In this document: one piece after another, positions 17,969-24,431 of the stretch
How the letters are laid out: every line of letters begins with the position of its first letter
How positions within the stretch are numbered: the first letter of the stretch is position 1
Assembly (NCBI RefSeq): GCF_014489615.1
Contig: NZ_CP060825.1
Location: 6,990,001-7,054,000, forward strand
Length of the DNA: 64,000 nucleotides
From: Streptomyces genisteinicus
GTDB taxonomy: Bacteria > Actinomycetota > Actinomycetes > Streptomycetales > Streptomycetaceae
Reading direction: 5' to 3'
Notes under the pieces: model-generated
Database searches by the model: none
Told to the model about the DNA's origin: nothing
The model's input: the letters and a program-made list of their open reading frames with translations, nothing else
Position numbers and translations under genes: made by a program

Positions 17969-18819
17969 TCACCCGGGCCGGCGGTCCGCCGGGCGGTCCT
18001 CCAGGGTGTAACGGACCTCGGTGCGGGAGAGGGCGAATCCGGCCCGCTCGTACAGGCCGTGCACGGCGGACGGGCTCCCGGCGTCCACCTCCACGCCGGC
18101 ACCGTCGTAACCGTCGTCCCGCACGGAACGCAGCGCGCGGCTGATCAGCGCGCTCGCGATGCCGCGCCCGCGGTGGGCGCGGAGGGTGCCGATCGTCATG
18201 ACCTGCGCGTCGCGGACGCCCGCTGCCCGGGCGTCCGCGTCCCAGGAGAAGGTCAGCAGCACGCCGGCGGCCGCTCCGCTGCCCGTGTCGCGGGCCAGGA
18301 AGCTGTGGGCGGGACGGAAGGCGGGCCAGCCGAGCAGCGCACGCCACTGCTCCGACGGCATCGGAACCCCGGCCCACCGGTCGGCGTACGACTCGTTGCG
18401 CACGGCGAGGAACTCGGCGTCGTTGTCAGCGCCGTAGCCCTCGACGACGCAGCCCCCGGGCATCGGCACGTCCACGACGGCGTCGCCGAGGGGATGGCGC
18501 AGGTGCGAGTACCAGCGGACGGGCGTCATTCCGGCGCGGTCGTAGCAGGCGCGCGCGCCGTCGTTGAGCGCGTTGTTCTGGACGTCCACCGCCAGTTCCA
18601 GCCCGGGGTGGTGGTCCGCGTGCAGCACCCTCGCGGCGGCGATCCCGGCGGCCAGCAGCTCGGTGCCGAGGCCCTGGCGGCGGCGGTCCGGACGGACGCC
18701 GCCGCTGACGACGACCCGGTGCACGCCCTCGGCGAGCGGCTTGTGCGCGGCGGACGAGTAGCCGATCATGGCGTCGCCGTCGAAGACGCCCATGGTGCCC
18801 CGGCGGAGGGGCGGGTTCT
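17969..18819 (-). pseudogene. Tandem GNAT acetyltransferase, C-terminal fragment (IS-disrupted)
   Basis: The larger part of a two-domain GNAT N-acetyltransferase. From the ATG at 18793, 274 residues remain open: the first domain keeps its acetyl-CoA loop VRPDRRRQGLGTEL, and the second keeps IGTLRAHRGRGIASAL. The N-terminal ~57 residues lie on the other side of the IS30 element (20272-20442). Reading upstream of the ATG, coding-like codons continue to the insertion and meet a TAG at its edge. A truncated protein could still be made from 18793, but the first domain would lack its first strand and helix. Small-molecule acetylation is the family role; substrate unknown. Confidence 0.85.
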
Positions 18820-18822
18820 ATT

Positions 18823-18863
18823 GATCCCCGCAACACCCTGGAGTTCAGGGAGTTGCGGGGATC
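18823..18863. promoter_or_regulatory. Perfect hairpin abutting the transposase start
   Basis: Two nested stems: 12 bp (18823-18834 with 18852-18863) and CCCTG/CAGGG inside, with loop GAGTT. The downstream arm ends at the base before the GTG start at 18864, so the whole ribosome-binding region is base-paired in mRNA. This would block read-through translation from outside promoters, a known theme in insertion sequences. The upstream arm includes the terminal inverted repeat. Confidence 0.75.
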
Positions 18864-20246
18864 GTGGATTTCGAGGTGCTGAGGGCGAGGTTCTTCGAGG
18901 CGCTGGGCAAGGAGAACGGCAGCATCACTGCTGCGGCTCGTGCAGTGGGAGTGAACCGCAATACGGCGTTCGGATGGGCACGCCAGGCCGGAGTCCGTGG
19001 TCGTGGCAAGCCTCGCAGGCCCGGCCACCCCGGTCGGGCGGAGTACGAGCGGCTGCGTGCGGCGGGAGTCCGGCGCCGTGAGGCCGCCGGGCGGGCTGGT
19101 GTCCATGAGCGCACCGCTGAGGACTGGGACCGCGGTATCCGGCAGATCGGCCACTCGCGCCTGCACCCCGACGGGCGCCGCATCGACTACAAGACCGGTG
19201 TGACCACCATCGGCGCCACCTCTTCGGAGTTGTCCCTCGCAAGGGTCGAGGCCGAGCTGCACCCACGGTTCCTCACGGTCACCGAGCGGGAGGTGATCGC
19301 CGATCTGCGCCGTGAGGGCCGGTCGCTGCGCGCGATCGGACGGGCACTGGGCCGACCGGCCTCCACGGTCAAGCGCGAGATCGACGCCCGGTCGGTCGAC
19401 GGCGTCTACCGGCCGCACCGGGCCCAGCGAGCATGGGCGAGGAGCCGGTCACGCGCCAAGGACTCCAAGCTCGCCCAGGACGGCCCGCTCCGCCGGTTCG
19501 TCGCGGACAAGCTGCAGGAACAGTGGTCACCCGAGCAGATCTGCCACGCTCTGCTCATCGAGTTCCCCGACGACGAGAGCATGCGGGTGAGTCCGGAGAC
19601 GATCTACCAGGCGATCTATGTCCAGGCCCGTGGCGGACTGCGACGCGAGGTCGCACTCGCGCTGCGCACCGGTCGCACCCGGCGCAAGCCTCACCGCAGC
19701 CCGGAGCAGCGCACCCGCCGGTTCGTTGACGAGATGGTGATGATCTCCGAGCGGCCTGCCGGGGTGGAGGACCGGGCGGTTCCCGGCCACTGGGAAGGCG
19801 ATCTGATCGTCGGCTCCCGCAGCGACAGCGCGATCATGACCCTGGTCGAGCGCTCCACCCGTTATGTCCTGCTCGGGCATCTGCCCGGCGGGCATACCGC
19901 CGAGGAGGTCCGCGATGTGCTGGTGCCCTTGATCCAGACCCTGCCCGGGCACCTGCGCGGCTCGCTGACCTGGGATCAGGGCTGCGAGATGGCCGCCCAC
20001 AAGCAGTTCACCATTGCCACGGGAGTGCCGGTCTACTTCTGCGACCCGCACTCACCCTGGCAACGCGGCTCGAACGAGAACACGAACGGCCTGTTGCGGC
20101 AGTACTTCCCCAAAGGAACCGACCTGTCCGTGCACAGCGCCGAAGACCTCGAACACGTCGCCCAGCGACTCAACGGCCGGCCACGCAAAACGCTCGGCTG
20201 GAGAACCCCAGCCGAGCGCCTGCGTGATCTACTGACGCCCACGTAG
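18864..20246 (+). CDS. IS30-family DDE transposase
   Basis: 460 residues from GTG 18864. The N-terminal part has two helix-turn-helix regions (ITAAARAVGVNRNTAFGWAR near 18-37; REVIADLRREGRSLRAIGRA near 140-160, the IS30 HTH). The C-terminal DDE core has Asp in GHWEGDLIVG, Asp in LTWDQGCEM, and Glu in the region NENTNGLLRQYFPKGTDL, which is the IS30 hallmark. Length and motifs are complete, so it should be active. It binds the element's ends and catalyses cut or copy transposition in the cytoplasm. No normal ribosome site is visible; a hairpin occupies that place. Confidence 0.95.
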   Translation: MDFEVLRARFFEALGKENGSITAAARAVGVNRNTAFGWARQAGVRGRGKPRRPGHPGRAEYERLRAAGVRRREAAGRAGVHERTAEDWDRGIRQIGHSRLHPDGRRIDYKTGVTTIGATSSELSLARVEAELHPRFLTVTEREVIADLRREGRSLRAIGRALGRPASTVKREIDARSVDGVYRPHRAQRAWARSRSRAKDSKLAQDGPLRRFVADKLQEQWSPEQICHALLIEFPDDESMRVSPETIYQAIYVQARGGLRREVALALRTGRTRRKPHRSPEQRTRRFVDEMVMISERPAGVEDRAVPGHWEGDLIVGSRSDSAIMTLVERSTRYVLLGHLPGGHTAEEVRDVLVPLIQTLPGHLRGSLTWDQGCEMAAHKQFTIATGVPVYFCDPHSPWQRGSNENTNGLLRQYFPKGTDLSVHSAEDLEHVAQRLNGRPRKTLGWRTPAERLRDLLTPT

Positions 20247-20250
20247 ACCG

Positions 20251-20442
20251 TCAGGTGTTGCGAGGACCCCAAGAATCCGCCAGGTCCAGCAGCGGGGCGT
20301 TGATCTGGTCGGCGGCATCCTCGGTGGAGTAGTACTCGCCGAAGACGTCCACCACCTCGATCGCGTTGAGCAGTTCGGCGAGGGCGGGGGCGTCCGCCGG
20401 GGTGATCGGACGGCGGACGAGACGGGCGCGGTCGACGGTCAT
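20251..20442 (-). pseudogene. Tandem GNAT acetyltransferase, N-terminal fragment
   Basis: Starts at ATG 20442 and encodes about 57 GNAT residues (VRRPITPADAPALAELLNAI; EYYSTEDAADQI) up to LADS. It then reads into the IS30 right end and stops after six foreign residues at 20251. It is the missing N-terminus of the fragment at 17969-18819: same strand, same fold, separated only by the insertion sequence. The product is too short to fold as an acetyltransferase. Confidence 0.85.
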
Positions 20443-20759
20443 GGGCCGACCACCTACGGGCTGTTCCGCGGCAGCCGGCGGGAACCCGCTCGCTGCCGCG
20501 GCGCCGTGCCGCCCCGCCCGAACTCCCGGCGTCCCGCCCGCCCATGCGCCGCGCGGGACCCCGGTCTTCCCGATGCCACGCCCGGAGCGGCCGCTGCCGC
20601 CACGCCCGCGGTGGTCGCCGCCACCCCCGCCCAGGCCGTCGCGACCCCGGTGAACGGCCCTGCACCGCACGGTAATTGATTGGACTGGACCAACGTGCCG
20701 TGTGCACACTCGCTGCTCGACCGCGCCCGACCGGGGCCGGCCCGGTCCGAGAGGCACAC
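20443..20759. other. Intergenic region before ABC-2 exporter operon
   Basis: 317 bases with no credible gene. The left two thirds is GC-rich low-complexity sequence. A lower-GC tract GGTAATTGATTGGACTGGAC at 20671-20690 lies about 70 bases before the ATPase start and is the best candidate for its promoter. GAGAGG at 20749-20754 is the ribosome site. Confidence 0.5.
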
Positions 20760-21731
20760 ATGCCCGTCATCGAGGTGGCAGACCTCGTCAAGGAGTTCAG
20801 CCGACCCACACGGCAGGAGGGCGCGTTCGCGGGACTCCGCACGCTGCTGACGCGCGAGCAGACCGTCAAGCGGGCCGTCGACGGGGTGAGCTTCGAGGTC
20901 GGTCAGGGCGAGATGGTCGGCTATCTCGGCCCCAACGGGGCGGGGAAGTCCACCACCATCAAGATGCTCACCGGCATCCTCGTCCCCACCTCCGGCACGG
21001 TCACCGTCGCCGGCGCCACGCCGTGGCGCGACCGGTCCCGCAACGCCCGCCGGATAGGCGTGGTCTTCGGCCAGCGCAGCCAGCTCTGGTGGGACCTGCC
21101 GCTGCGCGACTCGCTCTGGCTGATCAGCCGCCTCTACGACGTGCCCGAGAAGCGGTTCCGCGAGAAGCAGCGGCAGTTCAGCGAGGTCCTCGGCCTCGGT
21201 CCCTTCCTCGACACGCCGGTCCGCCAGCTCTCCCTCGGCCAGCGGATGCGCGGCGACCTCGCCGCCGCGATGCTCTACGACCCCGACATCCTCTACCTCG
21301 ACGAGCCGACCGTCGGGCTCGACGTCATCGCCAAGGAGCGGATACGCACCTTCGTCGGGGAACTGAACCGCGCATCGGGCACCACGGTCGTCCTGACCAC
21401 CCACGACCTCGACGACGTCGAGGAGCTCTGCGACCGGATCATCCTCATCGACCACGGCAAGGTCGCCTACGACGGCGCGGTGGACGAGCTGAAGACCCGC
21501 TACGCCCCGCACCGCGAACTCGTCGTGCAGACCGACCGGCTGGAGAGCGTCGACGGCGCGGAGGTCGTCCGCCGGGAGGGCGGCAAGGTCTGGCTGCGCT
21601 TCGACCCCGCCCGCACACCGCCCGCCGATCTGGTGGCCGCGGTGCTCAGGGAGCACCGGGTGACCGATCTGTCGATCGTGGAACCCGAGCTGGAGAGCGT
21701 CATCCACCGGATCTACGCGGACCGCGGATGA
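20760..21731 (+). CDS. ABC-2 type exporter ATP-binding protein
   Basis: 323 residues. Walker A GPNGAGKS lies at 57-64, Q-loop in VVFGQRSQLWWDLP, signature LSLGQRMR, Walker B ILYLDEPTVGLD, and the H-loop in VLTTHDLDD. The C-terminal ~80 residues form the accessory domain seen in drug/polysaccharide exporter ATPases. The QRSQLWWD segment is characteristic of the group that pairs with two dissimilar ABC-2 permeases, as here. The ATG at 20760 follows GAGAGG. The stop overlaps the first permease (ATGA). The ATPase powers export through the two downstream membrane proteins; cargo unknown. Confidence 0.93.
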   Translation: MPVIEVADLVKEFSRPTRQEGAFAGLRTLLTREQTVKRAVDGVSFEVGQGEMVGYLGPNGAGKSTTIKMLTGILVPTSGTVTVAGATPWRDRSRNARRIGVVFGQRSQLWWDLPLRDSLWLISRLYDVPEKRFREKQRQFSEVLGLGPFLDTPVRQLSLGQRMRGDLAAAMLYDPDILYLDEPTVGLDVIAKERIRTFVGELNRASGTTVVLTTHDLDDVEELCDRIILIDHGKVAYDGAVDELKTRYAPHRELVVQTDRLESVDGAEVVRREGGKVWLRFDPARTPPADLVAAVLREHRVTDLSIVEPELESVIHRIYADRG

Positions 21732-22591
21732 CCGCCCCGACGGCCCTCGCCACCGTGCCGCCCCCGCTCCCGCACCCGCCCCCGCCGCGGACCGGACCGC
21801 GGCTGCGGGCGCATCTCGCCTGCGCCCGCATGGAGTTCCGCAGCGCCCTCACCTACCGCACGTCCTACCTGTCGTCGTTCGTGATGATGCTCCTCCAGAT
21901 CTGGCTGCTGACCGTGGTCTGGAAAGCCTTCTACGACGGCCGCGAGGAGGTGGACGGGCTCGGTCTCGCCACCATGACGGCGTACGCGACGCTGACGACG
22001 CTCCAGTACCAGCTCGTCAGCCCGTGGCGCTCCTCGCCCATCGACCAGCGGGTGCGGGAGGGCAAGGTCGCCGTGGATCTGCTGCGTCCCGTCGGCTTCC
22101 CCGGGCAGATGCTCGCCGGCCAGCTCGGCTGGGCCTCGGCCGCGGTCCCGGTCCTGGTGGTGGCGCTGCCGTTCGCGCTGCTGATCGGCGCCGGCCGGGC
22201 TCCCGCCTCGGTGGCCGCGGGCTTCGCCTACCCCGTGGCCCTGATCGGCGCGCTGCTCGTGAACCAGCTGCTCGGGCTGCTCCTCGGCATGGTCTCGTTC
22301 TGGACCCTGGAGGTCAGCGGCGCCCTCATGGCCTACCGCTTCGTCGCGCAGTTCTTCTCCGGCGCCCTGGTCCCGCTCTGGTTCATGCCCGGCCCGGTGA
22401 GAGCGGTCGCGGAGTGGCTGCCGTTCCAGGCCACCGCGTACACCCCGGCGGCCGTCTACCTGGGCCAGGTCGAGGGCGCGGGCATCGCGGCCGCCCTCGG
22501 GGTCCAGCTGCTGTGGGCCGCCGCGCTGGGCGCGCTGGCCGCCTTCGTCTGGTCGCGCGCCCGGCGACGTGTCCTGTCGCAGGGAGGGTGA
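21728..22591 (+). CDS. ABC-2 family permease, subunit 1
   Basis: 287 residues. A Pro-rich cytoplasmic N-terminus is followed by about six hydrophobic segments, for example SSFVMMLLQIWLLTVVW and VALIGALLVNQLLGLLLGMV. The pattern is typical of ABC-2 permeases that pair with a second, different subunit. It starts in an ATGA overlap with the ATPase gene and ends in a GTGA overlap with the next permease, so the three proteins are made together. Likely forms a heterodimeric channel with the following gene product. Confidence 0.88.
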   Translation: MTAPTALATVPPPLPHPPPPRTGPRLRAHLACARMEFRSALTYRTSYLSSFVMMLLQIWLLTVVWKAFYDGREEVDGLGLATMTAYATLTTLQYQLVSPWRSSPIDQRVREGKVAVDLLRPVGFPGQMLAGQLGWASAAVPVLVVALPFALLIGAGRAPASVAAGFAYPVALIGALLVNQLLGLLLGMVSFWTLEVSGALMAYRFVAQFFSGALVPLWFMPGPVRAVAEWLPFQATAYTPAAVYLGQVEGAGIAAALGVQLLWAAALGALAAFVWSRARRRVLSQGG

Positions 22592-23397
22592 GGCCGGTGC
22601 GGGGTCCGCGTGTCTATCTGCTGCTGGCCGGTGCGGCGTTCCGCGCCGAGTTCCAGTACCGGGGGAACCTGTTCGTCAACATCATCGGCGGCCTGTTCTA
22701 CCAGGGCGTCGGACTGGCCTTCATCTGGGCGGTCCTGGACCGGTTCGGCCAGGTCGGCGGCTGGGGTCTCGGGGAGATCGCCTTCCTCTACGGGCTGCGG
22801 CTCACCGCCCACGGCCTGTGGCTGCTCCCCGGCCACCAGCTGATCCACGTCGACGAGGTCGTCGTGGAGGGCGAGTACGACCGCTACCTGGTGCGCCCCG
22901 TCCCGCCGCTGGTCCAGCTCCTCACCCGCCGGGTGCGGCTGAGCTCGCTGGGCGACCTCGCGGGCGGTGTCGTCCTGCTCTCCATCGCCTCGGCCCAGGC
23001 GCCGGTCGACTGGTCGCCGGGAGCCGTCTGCTTCCTGGTGCTGGCCGTGGTGGGCGGTGCGCTGGTCGAGGGTTCCCTGCAACTGGCCGCCTCCGCACTG
23101 GTGTTCAGGATGAAGCGGGTGTCGCCCCTGAAGTTCGCCATCGACATGATCTTCAGCGACTTCGGCAACTACCCCCTGAAGATCTTCGGTCCGGTGGCCG
23201 GCTTCGGGCTGACCTTCGTCTTCCCGCTGGCCTTCGTCGCGTATCTGCCGGCGACCGTGCTGATGGACCGCGAGGAGGAGCTCGCCGTGCCCCAGTGGCT
23301 CGCCTGGGGGGCTCCGGGCATCGGAGTGCTGCTGATGTACGCCGCGTTCCGCTTCTGGGAGCGGCAGTCCCGCCACTACGAGAGCAGCGGGCACTGA
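22588..23397 (+). CDS. ABC-2 family permease, subunit 2
   Basis: 269 residues from GTG 22588, preceded by AGGGAGGG; a second in-frame GTG at 22597 is possible. It has six predicted membrane spans and the motifs QYRGNLFVNIIGGLFYQG near the start and VEGEYDRYLVRPVPPLVQLL in a cytoplasmic loop. That loop is the conserved coupling region of this ABC-2 permease family (compare IDQRVREGKVAVDLLRPVGF in subunit 1). The operon ends with a strong hairpin immediately downstream. Confidence 0.88.
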   Translation: MRPVRGPRVYLLLAGAAFRAEFQYRGNLFVNIIGGLFYQGVGLAFIWAVLDRFGQVGGWGLGEIAFLYGLRLTAHGLWLLPGHQLIHVDEVVVEGEYDRYLVRPVPPLVQLLTRRVRLSSLGDLAGGVVLLSIASAQAPVDWSPGAVCFLVLAVVGGALVEGSLQLAASALVFRMKRVSPLKFAIDMIFSDFGNYPLKIFGPVAGFGLTFVFPLAFVAYLPATVLMDREEELAVPQWLAWGAPGIGVLLMYAAFRFWERQSRHYESSGH

Positions 23398-23440
23398 CCC
23401 GGCGGGCTCCTCCGGGCCGGGCCCGGAGGAGCCCGCCGGG
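23398..23440. terminator. Strong bidirectional hairpin terminator
   Basis: About 20 bp of perfect GC stem (CCCGGCGGGCTCCTCCGGGC pairing with its complement, loop CGG) starts directly after the permease stop. The convergent gene ends at 23495, so the hairpin can serve both directions. Confidence 0.85.
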
Positions 23441-23494
23441 CGTTCGCCCGGCCGTCAGCCGCCGCCCGGCTGCCGCTGCCGTCGGTCGCTGCCG

Positions 23495-23761
23495 TCAGTC
23501 GCGGGAGTTGCCGAAGAGGATGCGGTAGGCGATCAGCAGGACCAGGGAGCCGCCGATGGCCGCACCCCAGGTGGCGAGGTCGAAGAACTGGTTCTGCACG
23601 GGCCGGTCGAAGAACTCGGCGGAGAGCCAGCCGCCGGTGAAGGCGCCGGCTATGCCGATGAGCGTGGTGCCGACGAGGCCGCCGGGGTCCCGCCCGGGCA
23701 GCAGGAACTTGGCGATGGCTCCGGCCAGGAGTCCGAGGACGATCCAGCTGATGATGCCCAT
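23495..23761 (-). CDS. GlsB/YeaQ/YmgE-family stress-response membrane protein
   Basis: 88 residues, the usual length for this family. Three hydrophobic segments carry the Gly-rich hallmarks (IISWIVLGLLAGAIAKFLLP; GLVGTTLIGIAGAFTGGWL). Members are small cytoplasmic-membrane proteins annotated as stress-response or transglycosylase-associated; their biochemical role is unsettled. It follows the tatA-like gene on the same strand with a 100-base gap, so cotranscription is possible. Confidence 0.9.
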   Translation of the reverse strand: MGIISWIVLGLLAGAIAKFLLPGRDPGGLVGTTLIGIAGAFTGGWLSAEFFDRPVQNQFFDLATWGAAIGGSLVLLIAYRILFGNSRD

Positions 23762-23861
23762 GAGGTGACGCTGCTTTCCGGTTCGGTGGTGCGGACGACG
23801 GCGGTCCGGCGGTCTGTACGAAGAGGGACGTGCTGCGGGCCGGACGGGTTGCGGCGCCCGG

Positions 23862-24140
23862 TCAGATCCGTGGTGCGTCCGTGTCCGTCTCCGGCCGGAC
23901 GGCGGGGCGGCCGAGCGCGTCGCCGGGGGCGGGGCGGACGGTGTGGCCGGACGACGGCTCGTGGAGGACCGGCGGGGTCGTCGTGGCGGACGGCGTCCGG
24001 TCGGACTTCATCGCTCTGGCCTCGCTCTTGAGGATGCGGGCGGACTTGCCCAGGGAGCGGGCGAGTTCGGGCAGCCTCTTGGCGCCGAGGACCAGGACGA
24101 GGACGATGAGGATGATGGCGAGTTCGCTGATGCCGAACAT
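23862..24140 (-). CDS. TatA/Hcf106-type Sec-independent translocase subunit
   Basis: 92 residues. One N-terminal membrane helix (FGISELAIILIVLVLVLGAK) is followed by the canonical Phe-Gly start motif, hinge RLPELARSLGKSARILK amphipathic helix, and an unstructured Pro/Thr-rich tail of about 45 residues. TatA forms the pore for folded, twin-arginine-signalled proteins such as the two Tat-type enzymes in this window. No tatB or tatC is adjacent, so this is likely an orphan or additional paralog. A perfect palindrome lies 100 bases upstream, suggesting dedicated regulation. Confidence 0.9.
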   Translation of the reverse strand: MFGISELAIILIVLVLVLGAKRLPELARSLGKSARILKSEARAMKSDRTPSATTTPPVLHEPSSGHTVRPAPGDALGRPAVRPETDTDAPRI

Positions 24141-24240
24141 GGTGTACGCCTTCTCTCCGGGGCACTGGGCGACAGGTCAGGGTGGCCAGCGACGGCGGGC
24201 AGGGGCGCACGGGTCCGGCGGTGCGTGGGCCGAGCGTAAA

Positions 24241-24256
24241 TCTACAGCACTGTAGA
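24241..24256. promoter_or_regulatory. Perfect TCTACAG-N2-CTGTAGA palindrome upstream of tatA-like gene
   Basis: TCTACAGCACTGTAGA is a perfect 7+7 inverted repeat. The TACA/TGTA half-sites resemble operators of BlaI/MecI/CopY-type repressors. It lies 100 bases before the TatA start and is AT-rich relative to its surroundings, consistent with an operator overlapping a promoter. No BlaI-like gene lies in the window. Confidence 0.6.
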
Positions 24257-24319
24257 AGATGTGTGCAGGGCCTCCCGCCGCACAGGCCACGGCCCGCGTC
24301 CCACCCGGAACCGGCACGG

Positions 24320-24400
24320 ACGTACGCATGTACCGACGTACGCATGCACCGACGCACGCACGCACGCACGCATGCACAGACGCGCGGACGCACGTGCGGG
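24320..24400. repeat. Alternating purine-pyrimidine tandem tract
   Basis: About 80 bases built from ACGTACGCATGTACC / ACGTACGCATGCACC units followed by (ACGC)n at 24352-24370 and GCATGCAC words. It is almost perfectly alternating purine-pyrimidine, and so a candidate for Z-DNA or slippage. It lies between the stop of the vWA fusion gene (24432) and the palindrome at 24241. No gene is apparent in the 291-base gap. Confidence 0.7.
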
Positions 24401-24431
24401 CCCGCGGCGCTTCCGGCGAGGCGGCAGCCGG

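Larger units (their letters stand above)
18820..20271 (+). mobile_element. IS30-family insertion sequence
   Basis: About 1452 bases with one transposase gene and imperfect terminal inverted repeats. The left end has GATCCCCGCAACACC (18823-18837). The right end, read on the minus strand, has GGTCCTCGCAACACC (20254-20268). Both ends are flanked by TTCT read inward from the host, which together would make the palindrome TTCTAGAA; IS30 elements prefer palindromic targets. I could not settle a target duplication. It interrupts a tandem-GNAT gene. The intact transposase and ends suggest a fairly recent insertion. Confidence 0.9.

Noticed and set aside
18811..20281. Clear target-site duplication of the IS30 element
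   Set aside because: No unambiguous direct repeat at the two junctions; only an inverted TTCT match. I did not claim one.
20760..23397. Biosynthetic gene cluster with the ABC-2 exporter as its pump
   Set aside because: No polyketide, peptide, terpene or RiPP biosynthetic enzymes flank it.
24320..24400. CRISPR-like array
   Set aside because: Units are short, contiguous and without spacers; no cas genes are present.
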